Origin: a bacterium BRH_c32
GTDB lineage: Bacteria; Bacteroidota; Ignavibacteria; Ignavibacteriales; Melioribacteraceae
Direction: 5' to 3'
Length of the DNA stretch: 64,000 nucleotides
Assembly: GCA_001516025.1 (NCBI GenBank)
Contig: LOEU01000024.1
Span: 124,001-188,000, forward strand
This document shows positions 43,885-51,545 of this stretch, one piece after another (within the stretch, counting starts at the first letter, position 1; each line of letters opens with the position of its first letter). Position numbers and translations under genes: made by a program. A model generated the notes under the pieces. It saw only the letters and a program-made list of their open reading frames with translations, had not been told where the DNA came from and did no database searches.

Positions 43885-45798
43885 TTAAGCTCCGATAATA
43901 ACTGCATTTAATCTGCACGCATCATAACAAGCCATGCACTTAATACATAAGGATTCATTGATAACGTGTGGCTCTTTCCTTATGCCCGATATAGCACCTG
44001 TAGGACATTTTTTTATACATACTCCACACCCTTTGCATTTTTCTTCATCAATCACGGGAGTGAGTAATGCTTTACATCTTCTTGTGGGGCAGCGTTTATG
44101 TTGAATATGTGCAAGATATTCTTCTCTAAAAGAAGCCAATGTTGAGATTACAGGATTTGGTGCAGTTTTACCAAGACCACAAAGTGAACCAAGTTTTACC
44201 GCTCTTGCAAGGTCTTCTAATAATGGAAGAGTTGTTTCGTCTGCTCTTCCTTCAATTATATCATCGAGTAATGAAAGCATCTGCTTTGTGCCTTCGCGGC
44301 ATAGAACGCATTTACCGCATGATTCATTTTGAGTGAACTGCATAAAATATCGTGCAATCGAAACCATACAAGTCTGCTTATTCATTACGACTAATCCACC
44401 TGAACCGATCATTGCTCCGATACCGATTACATTATCGAAATCCAATGGGAGATCGAGATGTTCTTCGGTAAGACATCCGCCGGAAGGTCCGCCGATTTGA
44501 ACTGCTTTGAAACCTTCATTCGATAAGGTGCCATCTTCATTAATCACACCACCGCCGATATTATAAACAATTTCTCGGAGGGTTGTACCGAATGGGACTT
44601 CGATAAGACCGGTATTGGCAACGTGTCCGGTAAGAGCAAAAGTTTTTGTGCCGGGTGATTTTTTTGTTCCCCTATTTGCAAACTCAACTGCTCCAAGACG
44701 CAATATTAATGGGACTGTACTAAGTGTCTCTACGTTATTAATTACAGTCGGCTTATCAAACAATCCGCATTGAGACGGGAAAGGAGGTTTAGGATTTGGC
44801 ATTCCTCTTTGTCCCTGAATGGAGGACATTAAAGCGGTTTCTTCTCCGCATACAAAAGCTCCGGCTCCTTCCATAATTGTGATTCTAAAACTTAGACCTG
44901 AACCAAAAATATTATCGCCGAGTAAACCCATATCTCCAGCTTTTTTAACTGCCGAAAATAGTCTTCGGACAGCCAATGGATATTCCATTCTTACATAGAT
45001 ATAACCTTCATCGGCTCCGATTGCTCGAGCGGCAATCATCATCCCTTCAATCACAGAATGAGGATTTCCTTCCATTATACTTCTATCCATAAACGCACCG
45101 GGATCGCCTTCGTCACCATTACAGATTATATATTTTTTTTCTGATGCTTCTTTAAGAGCCAATTCCCATTTTTTACCTGTTGGGAAACCTCCGCCGCCCC
45201 TTCCTCTTAGTCCGCTAAAAAACACCTCATCACACACATCTTTCGGAGACATTTCAAGATATGCTTTCTGTGCTCCTTCATATCCGCCTAAAGAGATATA
45301 TTCATTTACGTCTTCGGGATTAATCTTACCGCATTTCTTTAATACGAATCTACTCTGTTGATTATAGAAGGGAATCTCTTTAATACCCTTGCATTTATTG
45401 CCGTTACGAGGATCTGTATATACTAAATCTGTAACTACTTTATTCTCGATTAATGTTTCTTTAATTATTCTTTCTACGTCATCTTGCTTTACTTTAACGT
45501 ACATTATAGCATCTGGTTCAATTGTAACGAGTGGACCCATTTGGCAGAAACCTTGACATCCGCTTCCGGATAGCAATACATTATCTTTCTTTTCTTCTTT
45601 CTCTTCTTTTAGTTCGAGAGAAATTAAATGATCAATTCCGTTTTCGGCTAATAGCTTTTCAAATTGGGTGAATACTTTAAGCGAACCATTTGCCACGCAT
45701 CCTGTTCCTGCACAAATTATTATTCGCCTTTTAATAAGACTATACTGCTCAAGATATTCTGATTTTATTTTATCGAGATTAATTAATTGCGGTTTCAT
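43885..45798 (-). CDS. hydB: Hydrogenase NADH-binding subunit HydB
   Basis: HydB is the NuoF-like flavoprotein of the trimeric hydrogenase. The ATG ending at 45798 has AAGGAGG upstream; a longer frame to 45834 lies within hydC. The N-terminal thioredoxin-like [2Fe-2S] domain has CAGTGCVANG and SGCQGFCQMGPL. FMN and NADH binding follow (GRGGGGFPTGKKWE, then NGDEGDPGAFMDRS), then the [4Fe-4S] motif CGKCVLCREG. Two C-terminal ferredoxin motifs close the chain (CKGCGVCIKKCP, CIKCMACYDAC). About 637 residues. It overlaps hydC by 20 bases. Confidence 0.96.
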   Translation of the reverse strand: MKPQLINLDKIKSEYLEQYSLIKRRIIICAGTGCVANGSLKVFTQFEKLLAENGIDHLISLELKEEKEEKKDNVLLSGSGCQGFCQMGPLVTIEPDAIMYVKVKQDDVERIIKETLIENKVVTDLVYTDPRNGNKCKGIKEIPFYNQQSRFVLKKCGKINPEDVNEYISLGGYEGAQKAYLEMSPKDVCDEVFFSGLRGRGGGGFPTGKKWELALKEASEKKYIICNGDEGDPGAFMDRSIMEGNPHSVIEGMMIAARAIGADEGYIYVRMEYPLAVRRLFSAVKKAGDMGLLGDNIFGSGLSFRITIMEGAGAFVCGEETALMSSIQGQRGMPNPKPPFPSQCGLFDKPTVINNVETLSTVPLILRLGAVEFANRGTKKSPGTKTFALTGHVANTGLIEVPFGTTLREIVYNIGGGVINEDGTLSNEGFKAVQIGGPSGGCLTEEHLDLPLDFDNVIGIGAMIGSGGLVVMNKQTCMVSIARYFMQFTQNESCGKCVLCREGTKQMLSLLDDIIEGRADETTLPLLEDLARAVKLGSLCGLGKTAPNPVISTLASFREEYLAHIQHKRCPTRRCKALLTPVIDEEKCKGCGVCIKKCPTGAISGIRKEPHVINESLCIKCMACYDACRLNAVIIGA

Positions 45799-46294
45799 AA
45801 ACATCCTCCTTAATAATCGCATCGATGGCAGCAATAGTTTTTTCGGGTGTCATCAGGGAATAGACTTCTTCATTTATTACTACAACAGGTGCAAGTCCGC
45901 AAGCACCGAGACAGGAAACCATTTCTAATGTAAACATCATATCGTCAGTTGTATGTTTGGTTTCTGAAAGAGCTAATTTTTTGTGAATTGCATCTACTAT
46001 AGGTAAAGAATTTCTTACGTGGCATGCAGTGCCATCGCAAACTTTAATAACATATTTCCCTTTTGGTTCCAGAGCGAAATGGGAATAGAAAGTAGCAACC
46101 CCATAAACCTTGGCAGGGGAAATGCCTAATGAGGTTGCCACAAAAGTCAAAATTTTCTCCGGCAGATATCTATACTCTTCTTGAATTGCCTGAAGAACCG
46201 GTATCAAACAGTTTGCATCATAATGGTTGCGTTCTAGGATTTCGCAAACCTTTTCAAATTTTCGAGCCATTACAGCTTCGTTTTGGTTACTCAT
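45779..46294 (-). CDS. hydC: Hydrogenase [2Fe-2S] subunit HydC (NuoE-like)
   Basis: HydC is the small thioredoxin-like subunit that passes electrons with HydB. The 171-residue protein carries CDGTACHVRNS and CLGACGLAP, the four cysteines of the NuoE-type [2Fe-2S] cluster, plus the N-terminal helical region LIPVLQAIQEEYRYLPEKIL. AAGGAT lies before the ATG. It is the second gene of the rex-hyd unit, 33 bases after rex. Confidence 0.95.
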   Translation of the reverse strand: MSNQNEAVMARKFEKVCEILERNHYDANCLIPVLQAIQEEYRYLPEKILTFVATSLGISPAKVYGVATFYSHFALEPKGKYVIKVCDGTACHVRNSLPIVDAIHKKLALSETKHTTDDMMFTLEMVSCLGACGLAPVVVINEEVYSLMTPEKTIAAIDAIIKEDVYETAIN

Positions 46295-46327
46295 CTATAT
46301 GATCCTTTTAATGTTTCTTCTCTTTTT

Positions 46328-46978
46328 TCATTTCAAAGACTCTGCAAGCTTGTGGGTGAGCACTCCGAGTGAATGAGAAAGCTGTGCATTTTCTACAATT
46401 ACAAAATCAGGCACCTTTAGATGAACGGGAGCGAAATTCCATATTGCTTTTATTCCTCCTTCTATCATCATATCGGCTACTTTTTGTGCTTCATCAGCGG
46501 GTACTGTGATTACTCCTATATGAACTTTCATTCTATATGCCATATCAGAGAGCTTTTCTATCGGGAGAACAGTGATATGATTAATGATCTCGCCAACTTT
46601 GGAAGGTTCATTCTCGAAGGCAGCTATTATATTTAATCCATGATCAGAAAAAGTTTTATATCCAAGGATAGCGCTTCCAAGACTTCCGGCACCTACTAAG
46701 AAGGCATCGGTTTGGTTATCCCAATTTAGAGTGTGCTTGATTCCGAAAATCAATTCATCGATGGCAAAACCGAGTTTTGGTTTCCCAATTACACCGGTTG
46801 CGGCTAGGTCTTTACGCACTTGAATGGAATCTAATCCAAGTTCATCGGCTATCATATTACTGGAAGCGAACTCAATTTTTTCACTTTTCAGACGTTTTAA
46901 TATTTCTATATATCTTGGAAGACGTCTTAAAGTTCTTTCCGAGAGAGCTTTTACCTGTTTTTCTAATACCATTTCCAT
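46328..46978 (-). CDS. rex: Redox-sensing repressor Rex
   Basis: Rex represses fermentation and hydrogenase genes until NADH rises. The start at the ATG ending at 46978 (MEMVLEKQVKALSERTLRRL) has AGGTGA upstream; the frame extends further but would enter the promoter. The winged helix is at about 10 to 75 (ASSNMIADELGLDSIQVRKD) and the Rossmann NAD(H) motif is AFLVGAGSLGSAIL. The C-terminal FAPVHLKVPDFVIVENAQL segment is also typical. About 216 residues, the family norm. It directly precedes hydCBA, fitting control of hydrogen metabolism by the NADH/NAD ratio. Confidence 0.96.
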   Translation of the reverse strand: MEMVLEKQVKALSERTLRRLPRYIEILKRLKSEKIEFASSNMIADELGLDSIQVRKDLAATGVIGKPKLGFAIDELIFGIKHTLNWDNQTDAFLVGAGSLGSAILGYKTFSDHGLNIIAAFENEPSKVGEIINHITVLPIEKLSDMAYRMKVHIGVITVPADEAQKVADMMIEGGIKAIWNFAPVHLKVPDFVIVENAQLSHSLGVLTHKLAESLK

Positions 46979-46987
46979 CAATTCACC

Positions 46988-47023
46988 TATCGATAATTTT
47001 TTATCGATATAAATATATCGATA
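46988..47023 (-). promoter_or_regulatory. Triple TATCGATA operator at rex
   Basis: Three copies of the palindrome TATCGATA lie at 46988-46995, 47002-47009 and 47016-47023, each 14 bases from the next. The two right copies form a 24-base perfect palindrome covering the -10 element; the left copy lies in the leader. This is the obvious site for autoregulation, by Rex or another repressor. It does not resemble the usual TTGTGA-type Rex site. Confidence 0.65.
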
Positions 47024-47040
47024 AAATGTTATTGAGTCAA
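47012..47040 (-). promoter_or_regulatory. Sigma-70 promoter of rex-hydCBA
   Basis: On the minus strand TTGACT (47035-47040) and TATATT (47012-47017) are 17 bases apart. The start point would be near 47005, giving a leader of about 27 bases before the rex ATG. Confidence 0.75.
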
Positions 47041-47184
47041 GGTGAAAAGAAAAATTATTTATTGAAATCAATATTAGTTTTAGATATTATGAGCGCTAAA
47101 AATATTAGATGGCGTAAAAAATATAATTTTGGCTCTTACGTATCGAATCATAAATCTATTAAGATATGAATAATTACGATTTGA

Positions 47185-47298
47185 GAACTTCTAACTAAGA
47201 ATTATATAAATAGAAGAGATAAGAGAGGAGATAAGAATAAGTATTTAAAAGTATTAGCTAAGGTAAAAGAAGTAGCTCCTGAAGAGCAGGATAAATAA
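47185..47298 (+). pseudogene. Possible gene remnant without start codon
   Basis: A 37-codon open stretch with no ATG, GTG or TTG start and a stop just before it ends in KYLKVLAKVKEVAPEEQDK, which has the look of a real protein C-terminus (amphipathic, E/K-rich, similar in style to small antitoxin tails). A stretch MNNYDLRTSN in another frame lies just upstream. It may be a decayed small gene. The evidence is weak. Confidence 0.2.
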
Positions 47299-47305
47299 AA
47301 TCGCC

Positions 47306-47425
47306 CTAAGATGTAATTCTTAATATTGATGCAGCAAAACCTGCGAAATAACTGGCAGTAACTAATATGGCTGTTAAAAATTTGTAATTTTTTAAAGTAA
47401 TTATTATATTTTTAGAAACTTCCAT
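47306..47425 (-). CDS. Possible 39-residue membrane peptide
   Basis: The frame MEVSKNIIITLKNYKFLTAI continues into LVTASYFAGFAASIL, a credible single transmembrane helix. No clear ribosome-binding site is seen and the family is unknown. It is too short to be sure it is translated. Confidence 0.3.
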   Translation of the reverse strand: MEVSKNIIITLKNYKFLTAILVTASYFAGFAASILRITS

Positions 47426-47491
47426 GGAAAAGCAAAATTATTTTTGACAACAAATAATTTCAGAAGAATTATTTTACCGATTTATAAAATA

Positions 47492-47515
47492 AAACCGCCT
47501 TTTCAAGGGCGGTTT
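47492..47515 (-). terminator. Intrinsic terminator of the porin gene
   Basis: AAACCGCC pairs with GGCGGTTT in an 8-bp stem with an 8-base loop. Read on the minus strand it is followed by TATTTTAT. It lies about 50 bases past the porin gene stop. Confidence 0.75.
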
Positions 47516-47563
47516 ATAAAAATATGAAAGGTACTTTATCAAAAGAATCAATATTTTATCTAA

Positions 47564-49057
47564 TTATAAATTATACGAAACTCCTAAATGAAGCAGAGAA
47601 GTAGAAAGTGAACTTGTACTTCCCTCATATTCATGAGCTAAAACATGAGGTTTTGAACCATCTACTGAATTTTCTAAACCCATTTCAAACGCTGCATTAA
47701 TTGTAAGTGGTGCAGAAACCTTATAGCTTAATCCTGCTGTAATATGATTTTCAACAACTGCCGGGAAGATTGAGAATATTGTAGAAGAAGGAACAGGATT
47801 AGCACCATTAGCAAATCCAACTCGTAATGCTAAATCAGGAGTTGCATTATATTCAACACCAACTTTTATCAAAAGGGAATTTTCCCAATTCATAGGGAAA
47901 TCTATGTTCATCGAAGAAGAACCGATCATTCTATTGATATTAGGATTATTGCCATTCGATAATTTTAATGACATTTTATCGAAAGCATCTGCCCAATTAA
48001 GATATTCAAAATCAGCAGCTATCATAAAATCACTATTTATTTTATATGAGATACCGAAACCAAATGATTGTGGGAAGGAAAGTTCAGCTTCCATATCATA
48101 AGTGGCAGCTGCACCTTTTGAAAGATCGATACCCATTTGAGCGAATTGGCTCATAATAGCCCCTTGTGCCTGCTGTTGAGTTGAACCCGGATTTTGCATC
48201 ATATAACCCATAACTGCTTTCCCGAACCCGTCCATTAATTGTGCAGTCATATCCATATCAGCTTTACCATCTTTATAGGTAAGTGTAATTGGTGATGAAT
48301 AATTTAATCCGATTGAAAGATTTTCATTTACTTTATAAGCGATGCCGATTTTACCATTGAAACCAAGAGCGGTAAGATCACTCATTTTAGCATAAGCTGT
48401 AACTTCATCATAACCGAAACCACCCATTTGAGGAGGAGCAGCAAACATTTGACCGAAAGTCATTCCCGGCATTGCTATTCCTTTCATAATCGATGGCTTT
48501 AATGAATAAGGCATTGCAAATTCAAGTGTGGAATAAACTAGATGAAGAGACGCACCTACCGATAAATTTTCCGATATTTTATATGCAGCCGTAAGACCAC
48601 CCTGCATAAGAGCGATCTGTGAATGATATTCTTGCTGTATAAATTTACCTGTTGCCATATCACGGAAAAGATTATGATTTAGTTTATAATCGGCTCCCAT
48701 CCCACCATAGGTGAAAAATCCGATTCCCCAAGAGAAATTACTATCTTCATATTTGTTTACGTAGCTTAATGAAGGCAATGGAAAAACGTTATCGTCTCCA
48801 TCTACATCATTAATAGAATTTTTGAAATGAACTTTTGGAAACATTAAAGAGAGGTTTACATCGATAGCGGAATTATTAAGAAAAGAGATTCCCGCCGGAT
48901 TTGTCATAAGAAGATTATTGCTATCGAAAACACCAATTGATGTACCGCCGCGACCAATAGATTTAGAATTGAAATCAACGAGACGAGTACCTGTCTGTGC
49001 ATTTGTTATAGTTACAAAGAGAATAAAAATAATTGCAGATTTGAAAATGAGTTTCAT
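47564..49057 (-). CDS. FadL/OmpP1/TodX-family outer membrane transporter
   Basis: This is an outer membrane beta-barrel for hydrophobic compounds such as fatty acids. A signal peptide (KLIFKSAIIFILFVTITNAQ) is followed by the family's N-terminal hatch motif (SKSIGRGGTSIGVFDSNNLL, then TNPAGISFLNNSAI). Alternating strands run through to a C-terminus ending SLLHLGVSYNL. A methionine/glutamine-rich stretch in the middle is probably a surface loop. Length 497 is normal. GGAGGG precedes the ATG, and it has its own terminator. Confidence 0.9.
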   Translation of the reverse strand: MKLIFKSAIIFILFVTITNAQTGTRLVDFNSKSIGRGGTSIGVFDSNNLLMTNPAGISFLNNSAIDVNLSLMFPKVHFKNSINDVDGDDNVFPLPSLSYVNKYEDSNFSWGIGFFTYGGMGADYKLNHNLFRDMATGKFIQQEYHSQIALMQGGLTAAYKISENLSVGASLHLVYSTLEFAMPYSLKPSIMKGIAMPGMTFGQMFAAPPQMGGFGYDEVTAYAKMSDLTALGFNGKIGIAYKVNENLSIGLNYSSPITLTYKDGKADMDMTAQLMDGFGKAVMGYMMQNPGSTQQQAQGAIMSQFAQMGIDLSKGAAATYDMEAELSFPQSFGFGISYKINSDFMIAADFEYLNWADAFDKMSLKLSNGNNPNINRMIGSSSMNIDFPMNWENSLLIKVGVEYNATPDLALRVGFANGANPVPSSTIFSIFPAVVENHITAGLSYKVSAPLTINAAFEMGLENSVDGSKPHVLAHEYEGSTSSLSTSLLHLGVSYNL

Positions 49058-49165
49058 TGAAACCCTCCAAAATTAATAAGTTTTTAGTTAGGATAAGTAT
49101 GTCTTAATTACCGATTCTAAAAATACCTATTTCTCTGCAATTAATGAAATTATATTTTTATTCTA

Positions 49166-49978
49166 TTAAGGACGAAATATCATTTTTGAATGAACAACTT
49201 GTCGATCGCTCTTCCTGATAGTATAAATTGAATTTGGATCACTCCTATCCCAAGCAATTCCCTGCCCTGTATTATTTATAGGAACTGTTTCTACAAGTTC
49301 AAGAATAGAACCCATTTGAGGGAGTTTTAGAGCATAAAGTTCAGGATTATCATGCCCCGTGCAATAAAGCAACCCATCAGGGCCCCAAGAACCGCCTGAA
49401 TTACTCATGATTCCGAATCTTTTTAATACTTCTTCAGGAAAAACCCATGATTCGAGCATCTGCCATTTATCATTAAACTGAACTACGGTAGTCCATCTTA
49501 CATCAGTTTTAGCTTCCTCTTTCCATTTATCATAGTGGGCAAAAGCAGCCCACCAAGTGCCATTATATCGGTCAATCCAAGTGCATGAGCCCCAGCTGAT
49601 ACCTAAGCTTTTTGAATCGAGATGAGTTAGAGTCTTGGCATCCCAAATTTCAATTGAACTTGTCATCGGAATTCCGGGATAATTAGAATGAGCACAATAA
49701 AGTTTTCCTTTATATATTAAACCACTATCGAGATGAATAATTTTACCATTTTTATCCTGTTCCCACTTCTTTACTAATTTACCGGAGGCTTTTTCATATT
49801 TACCGATTTCTTGTGAGCCGATTACATAAATATAGTTTTTATCTACTGCCACTCCTTGACGTGCCTCGGGCATATCAAAGATTTTAATTTCCTTAAATTC
49901 TCTGGTGCCATTTAACACAAACCCCGCAACAAATAATATTGTAATAACAGAAAGAGAAATAATAAATACTTTTTTCAT
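49166..49978 (-). CDS. Beta-propeller-like exported protein
   Basis: The 270-residue protein has an N-terminal membrane/signal helix (KKVFIISLSVITILFVAGFV) and repeated strand units (AVDKNYIYVIGSQEIGKYEK, then GLIYKGKLYCAHSNYPGIPM and GPDGLLYCTGHDNPELYALK), suggesting a periplasmic beta-propeller. No enzyme motif was recognised. It follows the transporter gene by 24 bases, with AAGGAT before the ATG, so it is in the same operon as the organophosphate transporter. A binding or hydrolytic role toward the same substrate is inferred. Confidence 0.7.
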   Translation of the reverse strand: MKKVFIISLSVITILFVAGFVLNGTREFKEIKIFDMPEARQGVAVDKNYIYVIGSQEIGKYEKASGKLVKKWEQDKNGKIIHLDSGLIYKGKLYCAHSNYPGIPMTSSIEIWDAKTLTHLDSKSLGISWGSCTWIDRYNGTWWAAFAHYDKWKEEAKTDVRWTTVVQFNDKWQMLESWVFPEEVLKRFGIMSNSGGSWGPDGLLYCTGHDNPELYALKLPQMGSILELVETVPINNTGQGIAWDRSDPNSIYTIRKSDRQVVHSKMIFRP

Positions 49979-50002
49979 TTTTAAATATCCTTTTACTAAA
50001 AT

Positions 50003-51346
50003 TTATTCCTTTGGTTTGACATTCCATACTGTTAGAGCAAGAAGCATCGATAAAACAGAAGCCCCTATCCAAAAATAAAAAGCATTATGAAAATTATAAA
50101 CAGCATTTCCTGCAACCATAATTTTGCTGCTATCAATTAAAAATCCGCTAATCCAATCTTGAGAAGCAGCACCAATATAGCTAAACATACCGATTAATCC
50201 TTTGACAGTACCGGCGGTGGCTTTTGGAGTAATATCCACAGCTATTAGCCCGGCGAGAAAAACTATCAAACCACCAACTCCAAATCCAAATAATCCCATT
50301 GCAACGGTATCCCAAATCATATTTCCGGGAGTTACCAAAAAGAGCATTAACATACCGCCTGTCTGCAAAATACCATAAATTAAGGTAGGGATATTTCTTC
50401 TGGAATTAAATAGTTTATCGGATAAAAATCCGGAGAAAGAAGCACCGATGAAACCCATAATAGGATAAGCACCCATAACAAAGCTTGCATCCATTAATTC
50501 ATAACTTTTAGCTTCTTGAAGATAAAGAATAGCCCAATTATTTATTGCATAACGAGCTATATACATAAGTGCACTGCTGAGACCAAGTATCCAAACGTAT
50601 CGATTTTTTAAAGCCATTTTTTGTAAAGTTCTTACGCTTGCTTCTATCGGCTTACCGGCAGAATAGTCATGTTTGTAATCAGCTACATGAGGCAGACCAT
50701 AAGTCTGAGGGCGATCTGCGAGTGTATGATAAAGTACAAAAGCTACAAAGAGACATATAATGCCGGGACCGATAAAACCGGCACGCCAGCCAAAATAGCT
50801 TACCAAAAATGCCGTTACTACAAAGGTTAATCCTTCTCCTATATTATGAGCCCCTGCCCAAATTCCGTAACGAGTTCCTCTTTCTTTATTACTATACCAT
50901 TGACATATAGAAACTACCGATGGAGCAGAGCCAATGGATTGAAACCATCCATTTACACCCCATAGAATTACAAAAAGATAAAATTGTGTAGTTAGACCAA
51001 AAAGTATATTGACTAAAGCAGAGAAAGCCAAAGAGATTGACATGAATCTTTTAATATTAGCATTATCGGAAAGCATTCCATTAGCAAATTTACCAATAGC
51101 ATAGACATACAATAACACCGAACCTATAATGCCCATTTCTGAAACGGTAAGCACACCGGCATCTAAAATCGGTTTTTTGGCAACAGATAAACCTAAGCGG
51201 CAGGTATAGAAAAAGCCATAACCGAGAATCAAAGATATGAATACACTCCAACGTTTCTTTTCATATTCCTTTTTTATTTTTTCTTTATCAGTAAGAAGTG
51301 GTTTATCCGGGCCCGTTTTAAAGAAATTAATTATTGAAGACAACAT
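50003..51346 (-). CDS. MFS transporter, organophosphate:phosphate antiporter family
   Basis: The 447-residue protein has twelve predicted membrane helices and OPA-family (GlpT/UhpT) features: GYGFFYTCRLGLSVAKKPIL near the N-terminus, GWFQSIGSAPSVVSICQWYS, and RGTRYGIWAGAHNIGEGLTF, where GlpT has the AHN(V/I)G signature. The family exchanges phosphate esters such as glycerol-3-phosphate for inorganic phosphate across the inner membrane. The actual substrate is unknown. GAGGT precedes the ATG. Confidence 0.9.
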   Translation of the reverse strand: MLSSIINFFKTGPDKPLLTDKEKIKKEYEKKRWSVFISLILGYGFFYTCRLGLSVAKKPILDAGVLTVSEMGIIGSVLLYVYAIGKFANGMLSDNANIKRFMSISLAFSALVNILFGLTTQFYLFVILWGVNGWFQSIGSAPSVVSICQWYSNKERGTRYGIWAGAHNIGEGLTFVVTAFLVSYFGWRAGFIGPGIICLFVAFVLYHTLADRPQTYGLPHVADYKHDYSAGKPIEASVRTLQKMALKNRYVWILGLSSALMYIARYAINNWAILYLQEAKSYELMDASFVMGAYPIMGFIGASFSGFLSDKLFNSRRNIPTLIYGILQTGGMLMLFLVTPGNMIWDTVAMGLFGFGVGGLIVFLAGLIAVDITPKATAGTVKGLIGMFSYIGAASQDWISGFLIDSSKIMVAGNAVYNFHNAFYFWIGASVLSMLLALTVWNVKPKE

Positions 51347-51481
51347 AAATACCTCACAAAAAGAAATACTATAAAATCATTAAAAGAGTTTCAAAATTTT
51401 TCAATACGCTAAATGAAGTTACATTCAGTCAAAAATTGGAAGACAATTAAATTGATGAATTACATTTTCATTCTTAAGAAG

Positions 51482-51513
51482 GATAAGAGGAGAAAAGCAC
51501 CTCTCCTCTTATC
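51482..51513 (-). terminator. Hairpin after the TonB-dependent receptor gene
   Basis: GATAAGAGGAGA (51482-51493) and TCTCCTCTTATC (51502-51513) form a perfect 12-bp stem with an 8-base loop, about 33 bases past the receptor stop. The T-tract on the minus strand is weak (CCTTCTT), so partial read-through into the transporter gene is possible. Confidence 0.65.
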
Positions 51514-51545
51514 GCATTCTAACACATTAGTAGGAGTGTATGCGT

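Larger units (their letters stand above)
47041..47563. other. Gene-poor gap upstream of rex
   Basis: No full-length gene is seen on either strand. The stretch contains a possible degraded gene (47185-47298, plus), a possible 39-residue membrane peptide (47306-47425, minus) and the terminator of the porin gene. The rest is AT-rich sequence without recognisable structure. Confidence 0.6.

Noticed and set aside
46777-47169. 130-codon plus-strand frame across rex and its promoter
   Set aside because: It covers the rex coding region and promoter in antisense with no start signal or recognisable product.
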